Shown piece by piece: positions 21,136 through 30,561 of a stretch of 64,000 bases of DNA. The stretch comes from Pelomonas sp. CA6 (GTDB lineage Bacteria > Pseudomonadota > Gammaproteobacteria > Burkholderiales > Burkholderiaceae_C), in assembly GCF_022549225.1 (NCBI RefSeq), contig NZ_JAKZFD010000009.1, positions 203,584 to 267,583 on the forward strand, given 5' to 3'. The notes under the pieces were generated by a model. That model saw nothing but the letters and a program-made list of their open reading frames with translations, had not been told where the DNA came from and searched no databases. A program made the position numbers and the translations under genes. Numbering within the stretch: position 1 is the first letter of the stretch; the number at the start of each line of letters is the position of its first letter.

Positions 21136-21800
21136 CAGCCTTCGGCCTCGATCAGATAGCCCAGCCCGCGCAAGGTGCGTATGCCCGCGCCGCTGCCCGC
21201 GAGCTTGCGCCTCAGCCGCGACACGAAGGCCTCCAGCGCGTTCGCGCCCAGCGCATCGTCGAAGCCCGAGAGCTTGTCCGACAGCTCCTTCTTGCTGACC
21301 AAGCGCCCGGGCGGCGTCAGCAGCTCCCACAGCACGTCGAATTCGCGCGCCGGCAGCTCCAGCGGCTCGTCGCCGATGCAGAGACGGCGCGCACGGCGAT
21401 CCAGGCGCAGCAGCCCCACCTGGGCCTCGTCGGCGACGTCCAGGCGGCGGCGCATCAGCGCCCGCAGCCGCGCCTCCACCTCGGCCAGTTCGAAGGGCTT
21501 GCCCAGGTAGTCGTCCGCGCCGGCATCCAGACCGGCGATGCGCTCGTCGGTGCGGTTGCGCGCGGTGAGCACCAGCACCGGCGTGCGATCGCCACGCGCA
21601 CGCGCCTCGCGCAGCACCTGCAGCCCGTTGCCGTCCGGCAGGCTCAGGTCCAGCAGCACGGCATCGAAGGGCTGGATGCGCCACAAATAGCGCGCCTCCT
21701 CGGCCGTCGCGGCCCGGTCGCAGCGGTGGCCCGCATCGCCCAGGCTGCGCTGCACGATGGAACTCAGCGTGGGATCGTCTTCGACCAGCAGGATGCGCAT
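21135..21800 (-). CDS. OmpR/PhoB-family response regulator
   Basis: Two-domain transcription regulator of 221 residues. The receiver has the acidic pocket (VEDD at 7-10), phospho-acceptor Asp51 in AVLLDLSLPDGNG and Lys in DDYLGKPFE. The C-terminal winged helix contains LELPAREFDVLWELL and the recognition-helix region ALEAFVSRLRRKLAG, ending in the wing TLRGLGYLIEAE. It is the first gene of the kinase pair and faces away from the efflux operon. Two GGTCAG half-sites 11 bases apart in the gap (21872-21888) fit an OmpR-type tandem site. Confidence 0.95.
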   Translation of the reverse strand: MRILLVEDDPTLSSIVQRSLGDAGHRCDRAATAEEARYLWRIQPFDAVLLDLSLPDGNGLQVLREARARGDRTPVLVLTARNRTDERIAGLDAGADDYLGKPFELAEVEARLRALMRRRLDVADEAQVGLLRLDRRARRLCIGDEPLELPAREFDVLWELLTPPGRLVSKKELSDKLSGFDDALGANALEAFVSRLRRKLAGSGAGIRTLRGLGYLIEAEG

Positions 21801-21871
21801 GGGCGTGAAGTTAACCGATTTGGCGCCGGGCCCGGCAAGAACCAGAGGCCCGGGACCGGATGCCGCGCCCT

Positions 21872-21888
21872 GGTCAGCTTCCGGTCAG
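21872..21888. promoter_or_regulatory. Candidate OmpR-type direct repeat
   Basis: GGTCAG occurs at 21872-21877 and again at 21883-21888, an 11-base period typical for head-to-tail binding of OmpR-family dimers. It lies between the response-regulator gene and the divergent efflux operon, 25 bases before the latter's ATG. It could serve both promoters. Confidence 0.4.
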
Positions 21889-21912
21889 GCGATGTTTGGG
21901 ATAACCCTGAGC

Positions 21913-23229
21913 ATGCTGAAACCACCCTATGCCGCGTGGATCCTGAGCGCCACGCTGATGGCCGCCGGCATGCACGCCGGCGCCGAGGCTCCGCCGCGCC
22001 CGGCCGCCGGTGCGCCCGGTGCGCTGTCCCTCACGCTGACCCAGGTGCTGGAGGCCGCCGCGCAGAACGCCGACGCCCGTGTGGCGCGCAGCGGCGTGGA
22101 TGCGGCGCAGGCCGATGTGCTGGCCGCCGACCATGCCCCACTGCCGCAGCTGAGCGCCAAGGCCAGCCAGATCGACCTGCAGAACGGTGTGGGCGGCGGC
22201 AACTGGCTGCGCGACAAGCGCGTCGACAAATCCGTCGGGCTGGACTGGACCTGGGAGCGCGGCGACAAGCGCGCGCTGCGCACCGCCAGCGCGCGCTCGG
22301 CGGTGCAGGCGGCGCAGCAGGACTGGCGGGCGGTCCGCCAGCAGCAGCAGATGCAGGCCGCGTCGGCCTACTTCGACCTGCTCGCCGCGCAGGCCCGGGT
22401 CGTTGAAGTCCAGGGGCTCAGCGACAGCGCCGCGGCGCTGGCCGAACTGATGGGCAAGCGCGTGCAGGCCGGCGACGCCGCGCCGCAGGATCTGTCACGC
22501 AGCGAAGTCGAAGCCGCCAAGGCCCGCAACGACCTGCGCGCCGCCGAGGCGGACCGCCGTCAGGCCGCGCTGCAGCTGGCGCGCCTGCTGGGCCGCCCCG
22601 GCGACGCGCTCGCCGCCGAGGAGGACTGGCCTCGGGCCCACGCGCCGGCCGAGCTGCAGCCAACGCTGCAGCCCTGGATCGACGCCCGCCCCGAGGTGCG
22701 CGCCGCGCAGGCCCGCGAGGACGCGGCGCAGGCGGCGTTGGACCTGGCCCGGGCCGGCCGCAAGAGCGATGTGACCTGGGGCGTCTCGCTGGATCACTTC
22801 CCCGGCACCTCCACGCGCCAGCTGGAGCTGCGCCTGCAGATGCCGCTGCAGCTGGGCTACCAGCAGCAGGGCGAGATCGGCCGCGCGCAGGCTCAGCTGA
22901 ATCAGGCCCGCGAGCTGAACGCCAAGGCCCGCGCCGACGCCGAGCTGGACCTGCAGCAGGCCTGGACGACCCTGCAGACCCAGGCCGCGCTGCTGCATGC
23001 GCAGCAGGACGAATTGCTGCCGCGCGCACGCGCACTGATGGCCCAGGCCGAGCTGGCCTACCGCAAGGGTGCCAGCAGTCTGACCGATCTGATCGAAGCC
23101 CGCCGCACCTTGCGCGCCGCTGTGCTGGACGCGCTGGACGCGCGCCGCAACCATGCCAGCGCCCTCGTGCAATGGCGATTGCTCACCGAAACCAACGGCG
23201 CCGCCCCCGAGGCCGCCGCGCAGCCATGA
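21913..23229 (+). CDS. Outer-membrane efflux factor (TolC/CzcC family)
   Basis: Outer-membrane channel of a tripartite efflux pump, 438 residues. The ATG at 21913 gives an N-terminal signal peptide (YAAWILSATLMAAGMHAGAEA); a second in-frame ATG seven codons upstream is possible. The two outer-membrane efflux repeats are rich in Ala, Gln and Leu, with the family pattern ALNxA-like LTQVLEAAAQNADARVARS in the first and LDLQQAWTTLQTQAALLHA in the second. A CzcC-type assignment follows from the neighbouring heavy-metal RND genes. It overlaps the adaptor gene by four bases and diverges from the two-component pair. Confidence 0.9.
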   Translation: MLKPPYAAWILSATLMAAGMHAGAEAPPRPAAGAPGALSLTLTQVLEAAAQNADARVARSGVDAAQADVLAADHAPLPQLSAKASQIDLQNGVGGGNWLRDKRVDKSVGLDWTWERGDKRALRTASARSAVQAAQQDWRAVRQQQQMQAASAYFDLLAAQARVVEVQGLSDSAAALAELMGKRVQAGDAAPQDLSRSEVEAAKARNDLRAAEADRRQAALQLARLLGRPGDALAAEEDWPRAHAPAELQPTLQPWIDARPEVRAAQAREDAAQAALDLARAGRKSDVTWGVSLDHFPGTSTRQLELRLQMPLQLGYQQQGEIGRAQAQLNQARELNAKARADAELDLQQAWTTLQTQAALLHAQQDELLPRARALMAQAELAYRKGASSLTDLIEARRTLRAAVLDALDARRNHASALVQWRLLTETNGAAPEAAAQP

Positions 23230-24473
23230 TGTCCGATCTCCTCGTCCACCGCCCGGCGCGGCCGCCGCGCCGCCACCGCCTCGCCCTGCTGGGCCTGTGC
23301 CTCAGTCTGCCGCTGCTGCTTGCCGGCTGCGGCCGCAACGAATCCAGCGCGCAGGCGGCCGAGCCCTCGGCGGCCGAACCCGTGCTGCAGGGCCAGCAGT
23401 TGCGCTACCCCGAGCGCCATCCGCAGCTGCAGCTGCTCAAGACCGCGCCCGCGCGCGCCGGCCAGGCCGTGGACCAAACCCTGCCGGCCAAGCTGGTGTG
23501 GGACGAGTCGCGCACCCAGCGCATCGTGCCGCCTCTGGCCGGGCGCGTGGAGCAGTTGGTCGCCGACATCGGCCAGACCGTGCGCCCCGGCAGCCTGCTG
23601 GCTCGCATCAGCTCGCCCGACCTGGGCCAGGCCCAGGCCGACGCGGCACGCGCGCTGGCCGACCAGCGCCAGGCCCAGCAGCAACTGCGCCGCCAGCGCG
23701 AGCTGGCCGAGGCCGGCATCACGGCGCGCCGTGACCTGGAGCAGGCCGAGGGCGATGCCGCCCGCGCCGACGCCGAGGCCGCCCGCGCGCAAAGCCGGCT
23801 GCGCCTGTACGGCGGCGGCCAGGGCGTGGACCAGCAGCTGGGCCTGCGCGCCGGCATTGCCGGCCGCATCGTCGAGCGCAACCTGAACCCGGGCGCCGAA
23901 CTGCGCCTCGACCAGTCCGGCCCCGGCACGCCGGCGCTGTTCGTCATCAGCGACCCCAGCCGCCTGTGGGTGCTGATCGATGCGCGCGAAGCGGACCTGG
24001 CCACGCTGCGCCCGGGCACCGAGTTCGAACTCTCGGTGCCGGCCTGGCCCGAACGGCGCTTCAGCGCCCGCGTGACCGCCAGCGCCGACGCGATCGACCC
24101 GGCGACGCGAACGATCAAGGTGCGCGCCGAGGTCGACAACCGCGAGGGCCTGCTCAAGGCCGAAATGCTGGGCACGGCCCACCTCAAGCGCCAGCTGGGC
24201 AGCGGCGTCGTGGTGCCGGCCGCGGCCGTGCTGCTGAACAAGGACCGCCACCGCGTCTTCGTGCAGAGCGCGCCGGGCGTGTTCGAGCCGCGCGACGTGG
24301 AGCTGGGCCACATGGGTTCGCAGGAGATCGTCGTCACGCGCGGGCTGGAGGTCGGCGAGCAGGTCGTCGTCGAGAACAGCCTGCTGCTGGCGCGCCAGTT
24401 CCGCATCGCCGAGGATGACGCGGCGCCAGCCGGCGCGGCGTCCGGCGCGGCCAGCGGAGCGCGCCGCCCATGA
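23226..24473 (+). CDS. RND periplasmic adaptor lipoprotein (CzcB-like)
   Basis: Membrane-fusion protein joining the inner-membrane pump to the outer-membrane channel; 415 residues. The signal ends in a lipobox (LLLAGCGRNE), so it should be lipid-anchored. The barrel-sandwich half-motif PLAGRVEQLVADIGQTVRPG is followed by a short helical hairpin with ARADAEAARAQSRL, the returning half LRAGIAGRIVERNLNPGAEL, and beta-barrel segments. VTASADAIDPATRTIKVRAE is the usual CzcB/CusB block. No His-rich metal-binding domain is seen. A second ATG sits three bases further in. It is coupled by ATGA overlaps on both sides. Confidence 0.92.
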   Translation: MMSDLLVHRPARPPRRHRLALLGLCLSLPLLLAGCGRNESSAQAAEPSAAEPVLQGQQLRYPERHPQLQLLKTAPARAGQAVDQTLPAKLVWDESRTQRIVPPLAGRVEQLVADIGQTVRPGSLLARISSPDLGQAQADAARALADQRQAQQQLRRQRELAEAGITARRDLEQAEGDAARADAEAARAQSRLRLYGGGQGVDQQLGLRAGIAGRIVERNLNPGAELRLDQSGPGTPALFVISDPSRLWVLIDAREADLATLRPGTEFELSVPAWPERRFSARVTASADAIDPATRTIKVRAEVDNREGLLKAEMLGTAHLKRQLGSGVVVPAAAVLLNKDRHRVFVQSAPGVFEPRDVELGHMGSQEIVVTRGLEVGEQVVVENSLLLARQFRIAEDDAAPAGAASGAASGARRP

Positions 24474-27400
24474 AGCGCCTGATCGCATTCGCGCTGCGCC
24501 AGCCCGTGCTCATCGTGCTGGCGGTGGCGCTGTTCGCCGGCGCCGGCCTGATCGCGTTCCAGAACCTGTCGGTCGAGGCCTTCCCCGACGTCACCGACAC
24601 CCAGGTCACGGTGATCGCGCTCTATCCCGGCCATGCCGCCGAGGAAGTCGAGAAGCAGGTCACGCTGCCCATCGAGGTCGCGCTGTCGGGGCTGCCGCAT
24701 TCCATCCGCGTGTTCTCGCACACACAGTTCGGCCTCTCCTACACCGTGGTCACCTATGACGACGCGGCCACCGTGGCGCAGGTGCGCCAGGAGGTCAACG
24801 AGCGGCTGCGTGGCGTGGACCTGCCGCCCGGCGTGGAAGCCGACGTGGCACCCAACGCCACGCCGGTCGGCGAGATCCTGCGCTACCGGCTGCGCGGCGA
24901 CGGCAAGAACACGACCGAGCTGCGCGCCATCGAGGACTGGACCGTCGAGCGCGCGTTGCGCCAGGTGCCCGGCGTGGCCGATGTTGTCGCGATGGGCGGC
25001 TACATCAAACAGTACGAGGTGCAGCCCGACCTGGACAAGCTGCGCGCCTTCGGCCTGAGCTTCCAGAACCTGCTCGACGCGCTGGGCCGCGGCAACGCCA
25101 ACGCCGGCGGTTCCTATGTCGCGCAGGGCGCGCAGCAGTACGCCATCCGCGGGCTGGGACTGCTGCGCTCGGCGGACGACATCGGCCAGATCGTGGTCAC
25201 CGCGCGCAACGGCACGCCCATCCTGATCCGCGACGTCGCGCAGGTGGTGGTCGGCGCGGTACCGCGGCTGGGCGTGGTCGGCCAGGACGACGACGACGAT
25301 GTGGTCACCGGCATCGTGGTGATGCGCAAGGGCGAGAACGCGGCGCAGGTGCTGGCCGGCGTGAAGGAGCGCATCGCGCAGCTCAACGCCCGCGGCCTGC
25401 CGCCGGGCGTGCGCATCGTGCCCTTCTACGACCGCACCTGGCTGATGGGCAAGACCCTGTCCACCGTGTTCCGCAACCTGGTCGAAGGCGCGCTGCTCGT
25501 GTCGCTGGTGCTCTACCTCTTCCTGAGCAACCTGCGCGCCAGCCTGGCGGTGGTGGCGGTGATTCCGCTGGCCCTGCTGTCGACCTTCCTCGGACTGAAG
25601 ATCCTGGGCGTGCCGGCCAACCTGCTGTCGCTGGGCGCGATGGACTTCGGCATCATCGTCGACGGCGCGGTGATCGTGGTGGAGAACATCATGCACCGGC
25701 TGGCCGAACGCGGCGAGAACCTGGACGGCCGCAAGCGCCTGCAGCTGATCACCGAGGCCACCGACGAGGTGGGGCGGCCGACGCTGTTCTCCATGCTCAT
25801 CATCATCGCGGCGCATGTGCCCATCTTCGCGCTGCAGCGCCACGAGGGCCGCATCTTCCAGCCCATGGCGCTGTCGGTGAGCATGGCGCTGGTCGGCTCG
25901 CTGGTGTTTTCGCTGACCCTGGTGCCGCTGCTGGCCTACTGGATGCTGCGCCACCGGCTGCCGCATGGCGACAACCGCGTCGTCTCGCTGGCCAAGCGCG
26001 TCTATGCCCCCGTGCTGGAATGGGCGCTGACCCACCGGCGCCGGCTCTTCGTCATCGCCGGGCTGTGCTTCGCGCTCGCGCTGGGCGTGCTCACGCGGCT
26101 GGGCTCGGAGTTCCTGCCCGAGCTGGACGAAGGCAGCCTGTGGGTCAACCTGCGCCTGCCCTCGTCCACCTCCACCGACGAGGCCTCGCGCGTGCTGCGC
26201 ACCGTGCGCCAGGCGCTGCACACCGTGCCCGAGGTCAACACCGTGGTGTCCAAGACCGGCCAGCCCGAGGACGGCACCGACCCCAAGACCATCAGCATGG
26301 CCGAGATCTACGTGGACCTGAAGCCGGCCGAGCAATGGCGCGCGGGCCAAACCAAGGAGGCGCTGATCCAGCAGATGGAGCGCGCGGTCGAGGCGGTGCC
26401 CGGCATGGAGCCCAACTTCTCGCAGCCCATCCGCGACAACGTGCTGGAGTCCATCTCCCAGGTCGACGGGCAGATCGTGCTCAAGATCTCCGGCGAGGAC
26501 CTGGTCGAGCTGCGCCGGCTGGCCGAGGCGCTGGAACGCCAGGTCAAGCAGGTGAGCGGCGTCTACCGCGCCGAGATCGACCGCCTGGGCGACCTGCCGC
26601 AACTGCAGATCGAGATCGACCGCGACCGCGCGGCGCGCCTGGGCCTCAACGTCAGCGATGTGCAGGATGTGATCGAGGCGGCCTTGGGCGGCAAGGTCGC
26701 GACCTCGCTGTGGGAAGGCGAGCGCAAGTTCGCCGTCGCCGTGCGCCTGCCCGAGGCGCGCCGCGCGCTGGACGCGCTGAGCGCCACGCCCGTCTCGCTG
26801 CCCGGTGGCGGCACGGTGGCGCTGGGCGCGGTCAGCCGCATGCGCGAAACCAGCGGCGCGATGGACATCGCGCGCGAGAACGGTCGCCGCACCATGGCCA
26901 TCGGCGTCTTCATTCGCGACCGCGACATGGGCTCCATCGTGGCCGACATGAAGGCCGCGGTCGCCGCCCATGTGAGCATCCCGGCCGGCTATGAGCTGAC
27001 CTGGTCGGGCGAGTTCGAAAACCAGGAACGCGCAATGCGTCGGCTGACCATCGTCGTGCCGATCTCGCTGCTGCTGATCTTCGTGCTGCTGTTCAACGCC
27101 TTCAACTCCTTCAAGCTCGCGGCGCTGATCCTGATCAACGTGCCGCTGGCGCTGATCGGCGGCATCGTCGCGCTGTGGGTCTGCGGCATCCCGCTGTCGG
27201 TGTCGGCCGCGATCGGCTTCATCGCGCTGTCCGGCCAGGCGGTGCTCAACGGCGTCGTGATGCTCAGCGTGTTCGAGCAGCTGCGCCAGCGCGGCATGCA
27301 GGTACTGGAAGCTGTACGCGAAGGCTCGATGCAGCGCCTGCGCACCGTGCTGATGACGGCGCTGCTGGCCGCGCTGGGCATGCTGCCGATGGCGCTGTCG

Positions 27401-27571
27401 CACGAGATCGGCGCCGAGACGCAGCGCCCGCTGGCGATCGTCATCATCGGCGGCCTGGTCAGCGCCACGGTGCTGACGCTGCTGGTGCTGCCGGCGCTGT
27501 ACGCCGCCTGGTGCTCCCCGCCCGGGCCGGCGCCCGCGGAGCTGCCGCCCACCAAGGACGGCCATGACTGA
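24470..27571 (+). CDS. Heavy-metal RND efflux permease (CzcA family)
   Basis: Proton-driven inner-membrane pump of 1033 residues, the standard length for the HME-RND family. It has the N-terminal helix then LSVEAFPDVTDTQVTVIALY, a porter-domain hallmark. The helix-4 motif is MDFGIIVDGAVIVVENIMHR, matching the CzcA-type D-x5-D-x6-E proton and cation relay of divalent-metal pumps (Co/Zn/Cd/Ni) more than the CusA type. A second half repeats the fold with GFIALSGQAVLNGVVML. The exact metal cannot be fixed from sequence. It overlaps the adaptor upstream by four bases and the downstream glycosyltransferase by eight. Confidence 0.95.
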   Translation: MKRLIAFALRQPVLIVLAVALFAGAGLIAFQNLSVEAFPDVTDTQVTVIALYPGHAAEEVEKQVTLPIEVALSGLPHSIRVFSHTQFGLSYTVVTYDDAATVAQVRQEVNERLRGVDLPPGVEADVAPNATPVGEILRYRLRGDGKNTTELRAIEDWTVERALRQVPGVADVVAMGGYIKQYEVQPDLDKLRAFGLSFQNLLDALGRGNANAGGSYVAQGAQQYAIRGLGLLRSADDIGQIVVTARNGTPILIRDVAQVVVGAVPRLGVVGQDDDDDVVTGIVVMRKGENAAQVLAGVKERIAQLNARGLPPGVRIVPFYDRTWLMGKTLSTVFRNLVEGALLVSLVLYLFLSNLRASLAVVAVIPLALLSTFLGLKILGVPANLLSLGAMDFGIIVDGAVIVVENIMHRLAERGENLDGRKRLQLITEATDEVGRPTLFSMLIIIAAHVPIFALQRHEGRIFQPMALSVSMALVGSLVFSLTLVPLLAYWMLRHRLPHGDNRVVSLAKRVYAPVLEWALTHRRRLFVIAGLCFALALGVLTRLGSEFLPELDEGSLWVNLRLPSSTSTDEASRVLRTVRQALHTVPEVNTVVSKTGQPEDGTDPKTISMAEIYVDLKPAEQWRAGQTKEALIQQMERAVEAVPGMEPNFSQPIRDNVLESISQVDGQIVLKISGEDLVELRRLAEALERQVKQVSGVYRAEIDRLGDLPQLQIEIDRDRAARLGLNVSDVQDVIEAALGGKVATSLWEGERKFAVAVRLPEARRALDALSATPVSLPGGGTVALGAVSRMRETSGAMDIARENGRRTMAIGVFIRDRDMGSIVADMKAAVAAHVSIPAGYELTWSGEFENQERAMRRLTIVVPISLLLIFVLLFNAFNSFKLAALILINVPLALIGGIVALWVCGIPLSVSAAIGFIALSGQAVLNGVVMLSVFEQLRQRGMQVLEAVREGSMQRLRTVLMTALLAALGMLPMALSHEIGAETQRPLAIVIIGGLVSATVLTLLVLPALYAAWCSPPGPAPAELPPTKDGHD

Positions 27572-29141
27572 CGGGACCGCGCTGACGCTGCCGACGCCAC
27601 CCCATCTGCCGCCGTCGGCCAGACTCGCGCGCCAGGTCGGCCTCGCGCTGCTGGGCCTGGTGCTGCTGTGGACCCTGGCCATGGGTCTGCTGCACACCAC
27701 GCCGCCGTGGGACAACGTGGAAGAGCTGGTCTGGTCGGGCAGCTTCGAGTGGGGCTACTACAAGCACCCGCCGCTGCCCACCTGGCTGCTCGGCGTGCTG
27801 ACGCGGCTGCTGGGCCGCCAGGCCTGGGTCACCTATGCGGCCGGCATCGGCTGCGCGGCGCTGGCGCTGTACTTCGTCTGGCGCTGGGCGTTGGACATCG
27901 TCTCGCCGCAGCGCGCAGCGGTGGCCGTGCTGTTGGGCACGGCGGTGGCCTACCACTCGCTGCGCGCCGTCATCTACAACCACAACAGCGTGCAGCTGGC
28001 CCCGCTGGCGGCCTACTGGTGGCTGCTGTACCGCGTGCTGCGGCCGCAGGCCCAGGCGCCCCGGCTGTGGGAAAGCCTGGGGCTGGGGCTGGCGGTGGGC
28101 CTGGCGGTGCTGACCAAGTACAGCGCCGTGTTCCAGCTCCTCGCGGGCCTGGGCGTGCTGGTCTACAGCCAGGCCTGGCGGCGTGCCCAGGTCCGCCAGG
28201 CCCTGCTGCTGGCCGCGCTGGTGGCGGCCGTGCTGCTGGCACCGCACCTGTGGTGGGTCTGGCAGCACCCGGAGCAGAGCCTGGGCTATGCGCGCCATTC
28301 GATGCACAAGTTCGGCAACGGGCGCTCGCCGGAGCTCAAGCTGGTGCAGGTGATGCTGGTGCAACTGGTCCGCGTGCTGCCGCTGCTGGCCCTGTGGGGA
28401 TTGGTGGCCTGGTGGCGCCGCCGCGAGGCACGGCCGGAGATGGCCACCCCGCCCGCGCGCGACGGCGCCGACTTCGCCTCGCTCTTTCTGAGCTGGGCTC
28501 TGTGGGCGCCGCTGGCGCTGCTGTTCGGGTTGTCCGCGCTGATGCGCTGGCCGCTGTCCTCGTCGTGGCCGACCACCTTCTTCCTGCCGCTGAGCCTGTG
28601 GCTGGTCATGCACCGGCCCGCGCTCGCGGCCGAACGCTGGACAGCGCGCACCTGGCGCGTCTTCGTCGCCGCGGCGGTCGCGCTGCAGCTGGTGGCGGCG
28701 CTGGGCCAGGGCGTGGGCGGCGGCTGGCTGGCCCAGCGGGCCCGCCATGCGCACCGCGCCAGCTTCCCGGCGCCGCAGGTGGCCGAGCAGCTGCAGGCGA
28801 TCTGGCAGCAGCACAGCAGCCGTCCGCTGACGCTCATCGCCGGCGAAACCTGGCTGAGCGGCGCGGTCGCGCTGGCCACCGGGCCGCAGGTGCAGGTGCT
28901 GATCGACGGCAATCCGGCCTACTCGCCCTGGGTGGGCGCCGACGCGCTGCACGAGGATGGCGTGCTGGTGCTCAAACTGGAAGATCCGCGGCAGCCGCTG
29001 GAGCCGGCCGCCGACCCGATGCTGGACGCGCTGATGGCGCGCGCCAGCGCCCGCGGCCTGCTCACGCTGCCCTGGACCCAGCACCGCTCGGCGCCGCAGG
29101 TGCGCCTGCACTGGGCCATCGTGCCGCCTCACGCGCCATGA
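27564..29141 (+). CDS. GT39-like (ArnT/PMT family) membrane glycosyltransferase A
   Basis: Polytopic GT-C glycosyltransferase of 525 residues that would use a polyprenyl-phosphate sugar donor on the periplasmic side. The first periplasmic loop has PPWDNVEELVWSGSFEWG, with the acidic pair expected for catalysis, then YYKHPPLPTWLLG. About 10-12 hydrophobic segments follow, then a short soluble C-terminal part. The acceptor is unknown; lipid A or another envelope glycan is likely given the neighbours. It overlaps the RND permease by eight bases, making it part of the same coupled operon. A second ArnT-like gene lies three genes downstream. Confidence 0.85.
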   Translation: MTDGTALTLPTPPHLPPSARLARQVGLALLGLVLLWTLAMGLLHTTPPWDNVEELVWSGSFEWGYYKHPPLPTWLLGVLTRLLGRQAWVTYAAGIGCAALALYFVWRWALDIVSPQRAAVAVLLGTAVAYHSLRAVIYNHNSVQLAPLAAYWWLLYRVLRPQAQAPRLWESLGLGLAVGLAVLTKYSAVFQLLAGLGVLVYSQAWRRAQVRQALLLAALVAAVLLAPHLWWVWQHPEQSLGYARHSMHKFGNGRSPELKLVQVMLVQLVRVLPLLALWGLVAWWRRREARPEMATPPARDGADFASLFLSWALWAPLALLFGLSALMRWPLSSSWPTTFFLPLSLWLVMHRPALAAERWTARTWRVFVAAAVALQLVAALGQGVGGGWLAQRARHAHRASFPAPQVAEQLQAIWQQHSSRPLTLIAGETWLSGAVALATGPQVQVLIDGNPAYSPWVGADALHEDGVLVLKLEDPRQPLEPAADPMLDALMARASARGLLTLPWTQHRSAPQVRLHWAIVPPHAP

Positions 29142-29536
29142 CGACCCTGGGCAGCAGGCCGGCCGTGCCCGGATCGAACCGTTGGTGGCGCTATGTCGCG
29201 GTGGGCGGCGCGGCCACCGCGGTGCACTACGCCTGGCTGATGGGCTGGGTGCAGCTGGCGCACGGCGAAGCCGCCTGGGGCGCCGCCACCGGGGCCGCAT
29301 TGGGCGCTGCCGTGGCCTATCTGGCCAACCGCCGCTACACCTTCGCGGCGCGCGCGGCGCATCGCCGCGCGCTGCCGCGCTTCGCCAGCGTCGCGCTGCT
29401 CACCACCGGGCTCAGCGCGGCCCTGGTCGCCGGCGCGCAGCAGCTGGGGCTGCACTACCTGATCGGGCAGATCCTCGCCACCGGCAGCGGGCTGGTGCTG
29501 GGCTATCTGCTGAACCGCCATTGGAGTTTCCAATGA
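29138..29536 (+). CDS. GtrA-family membrane protein
   Basis: Small four-helix membrane protein (132 residues) of the GtrA family, thought to help flip or position polyprenyl-phosphate-linked sugars made by a GtrB/GT2 partner. WWRYVAVGGAATAVHYAWLM at the start and AVAYLANRRYTFAARAAHR, with the conserved N-x-x-Y/F-TF motif, are diagnostic. The end GYLLNRHWSFQ is also typical. ATGA overlaps join it to the GT39 gene before it and the GT2 gene after it, exactly as expected for a GtrA-GtrB pair. Confidence 0.9.
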   Translation: MTTLGSRPAVPGSNRWWRYVAVGGAATAVHYAWLMGWVQLAHGEAAWGAATGAALGAAVAYLANRRYTFAARAAHRRALPRFASVALLTTGLSAALVAGAQQLGLHYLIGQILATGSGLVLGYLLNRHWSFQ

Positions 29537-30561
29537 TCGAACCCGTCGTCCCCGCGGCCAGCGCCACGGCACCGTCCGGCGCCACGCAGCCCTGCGGCGC
29601 CTGCGCCCTCAGCGTCGTCGTGCCGGTGTTCAACGAGGAGCAGGCGCTGCCGCTGATGCACCAGCGCCTGCTGGCCGCGCTGCGGGCCCTGCCCGCCCCC
29701 TTCGGCGAGCGCTTCGAGATCGTCTATGTGGACGATGGCAGCCGCGACGGCTCGGCCGCGCTGATCGCCGCGCTGCAGCGCGGCTGCCGCTGGGTCAGCC
29801 GGCTGCATTTCAGCCGCAACTTCGGCAAGGAGGTCGCGCTGACCGCGGGCCTGGCCCACGCGCGGGGCCAGGTGGTCATCGTGATGGACGCCGACCTGCA
29901 GCACCCGCCCGAAAGCATCGCCGAGATGCTGCACGCCTACGAGGCCGGGGCGGACGTGGTCAACATGCGCCGCCGCAGCCGCGCCGACGAGACCTGGCTC
30001 AAGCGCCGTGCCGCCGGCGGCTTCTACCGCCTGATCAACCGGCTCAGCGACGTGCCCATCCCGGCCGACGTCGGGGATTTCCGCCTGCTCAGCCGCCGCG
30101 CGGTGGACACGCTGAACCAGATGCCCGAGCGCAACCGCTTCATGAAGGGGCTGTTCGCCTGGATCGGCTTCCGCCAGGTGACGCTGGAATACGACTGCGC
30201 CGAGCGCGTGGCCGGCGAGACCAAATGGCATTTCCGCCAGCTCTGGCGCTTCGCGATCGAGGGCATCACCGCGTTCTCGGTGGCGCCGCTGCGCCTGGCC
30301 TCCAAGCTGGGCATGATCAGCGCCGTGCTGGCCTTCGCCGCCGGCGCCTACTTCATCGCCCGCACGCTGGTGTTCGGCGACCCGGTGCAGGGCTTTCCGA
30401 CGCTGATCGTCGCGATGCTGATGCTGGGCGGCCTGCAGCTGATGGCCATCGGGCTGCTGGGGGAATACCTCGGCCGGCTCAGCGTCGAGAGCAAGGCGCG
30501 CCCGCTGTTCATCATCGACACCTACGAGCCGGCCCACGCCGTGCAGGTGCCCGGCCGATGA
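29533..30561 (+). CDS. GT2 polyprenyl-phosphate glycosyltransferase (GtrB/ArnC-like)
   Basis: Transfers a sugar from a nucleotide donor to undecaprenyl phosphate on the cytoplasmic face; 342 residues. The GT-A part has LSVVVPVFNEEQALPLMHQR, IVYVDDGSRDGS and the DxD-like VMDADLQHPPE, then the RxxR-like NRFMKGLFAWIGFR. The C-terminus carries two membrane helices (LGMISAVLAFAAGAYFIA and TLIVAMLMLGGLQLMAIGLL). This is the GtrB/ArnC/FlmF layout. It overlaps GtrA upstream and the ArnT-like gene downstream, so the sugar-phosphate lipid it makes is probably the donor for that transferase. Confidence 0.92.
   Translation: MIEPVVPAASATAPSGATQPCGACALSVVVPVFNEEQALPLMHQRLLAALRALPAPFGERFEIVYVDDGSRDGSAALIAALQRGCRWVSRLHFSRNFGKEVALTAGLAHARGQVVIVMDADLQHPPESIAEMLHAYEAGADVVNMRRRSRADETWLKRRAAGGFYRLINRLSDVPIPADVGDFRLLSRRAVDTLNQMPERNRFMKGLFAWIGFRQVTLEYDCAERVAGETKWHFRQLWRFAIEGITAFSVAPLRLASKLGMISAVLAFAAGAYFIARTLVFGDPVQGFPTLIVAMLMLGGLQLMAIGLLGEYLGRLSVESKARPLFIIDTYEPAHAVQVPGR

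Noticed and set aside
21135..21800. TctD/TctE tricarboxylate system
   Set aside because: The sensor resembles TctE, but no tctCBA genes are close; the neighbour operon is efflux and lipid A modification.
23405..27715. A very long open frame on the minus strand (over 1,400 codons) opposite the RND genes
   Set aside because: It is antisense to three well-supported genes and consists of His/Gln/Arg/Asp-rich low-complexity sequence typical of shadows in GC-rich DNA.
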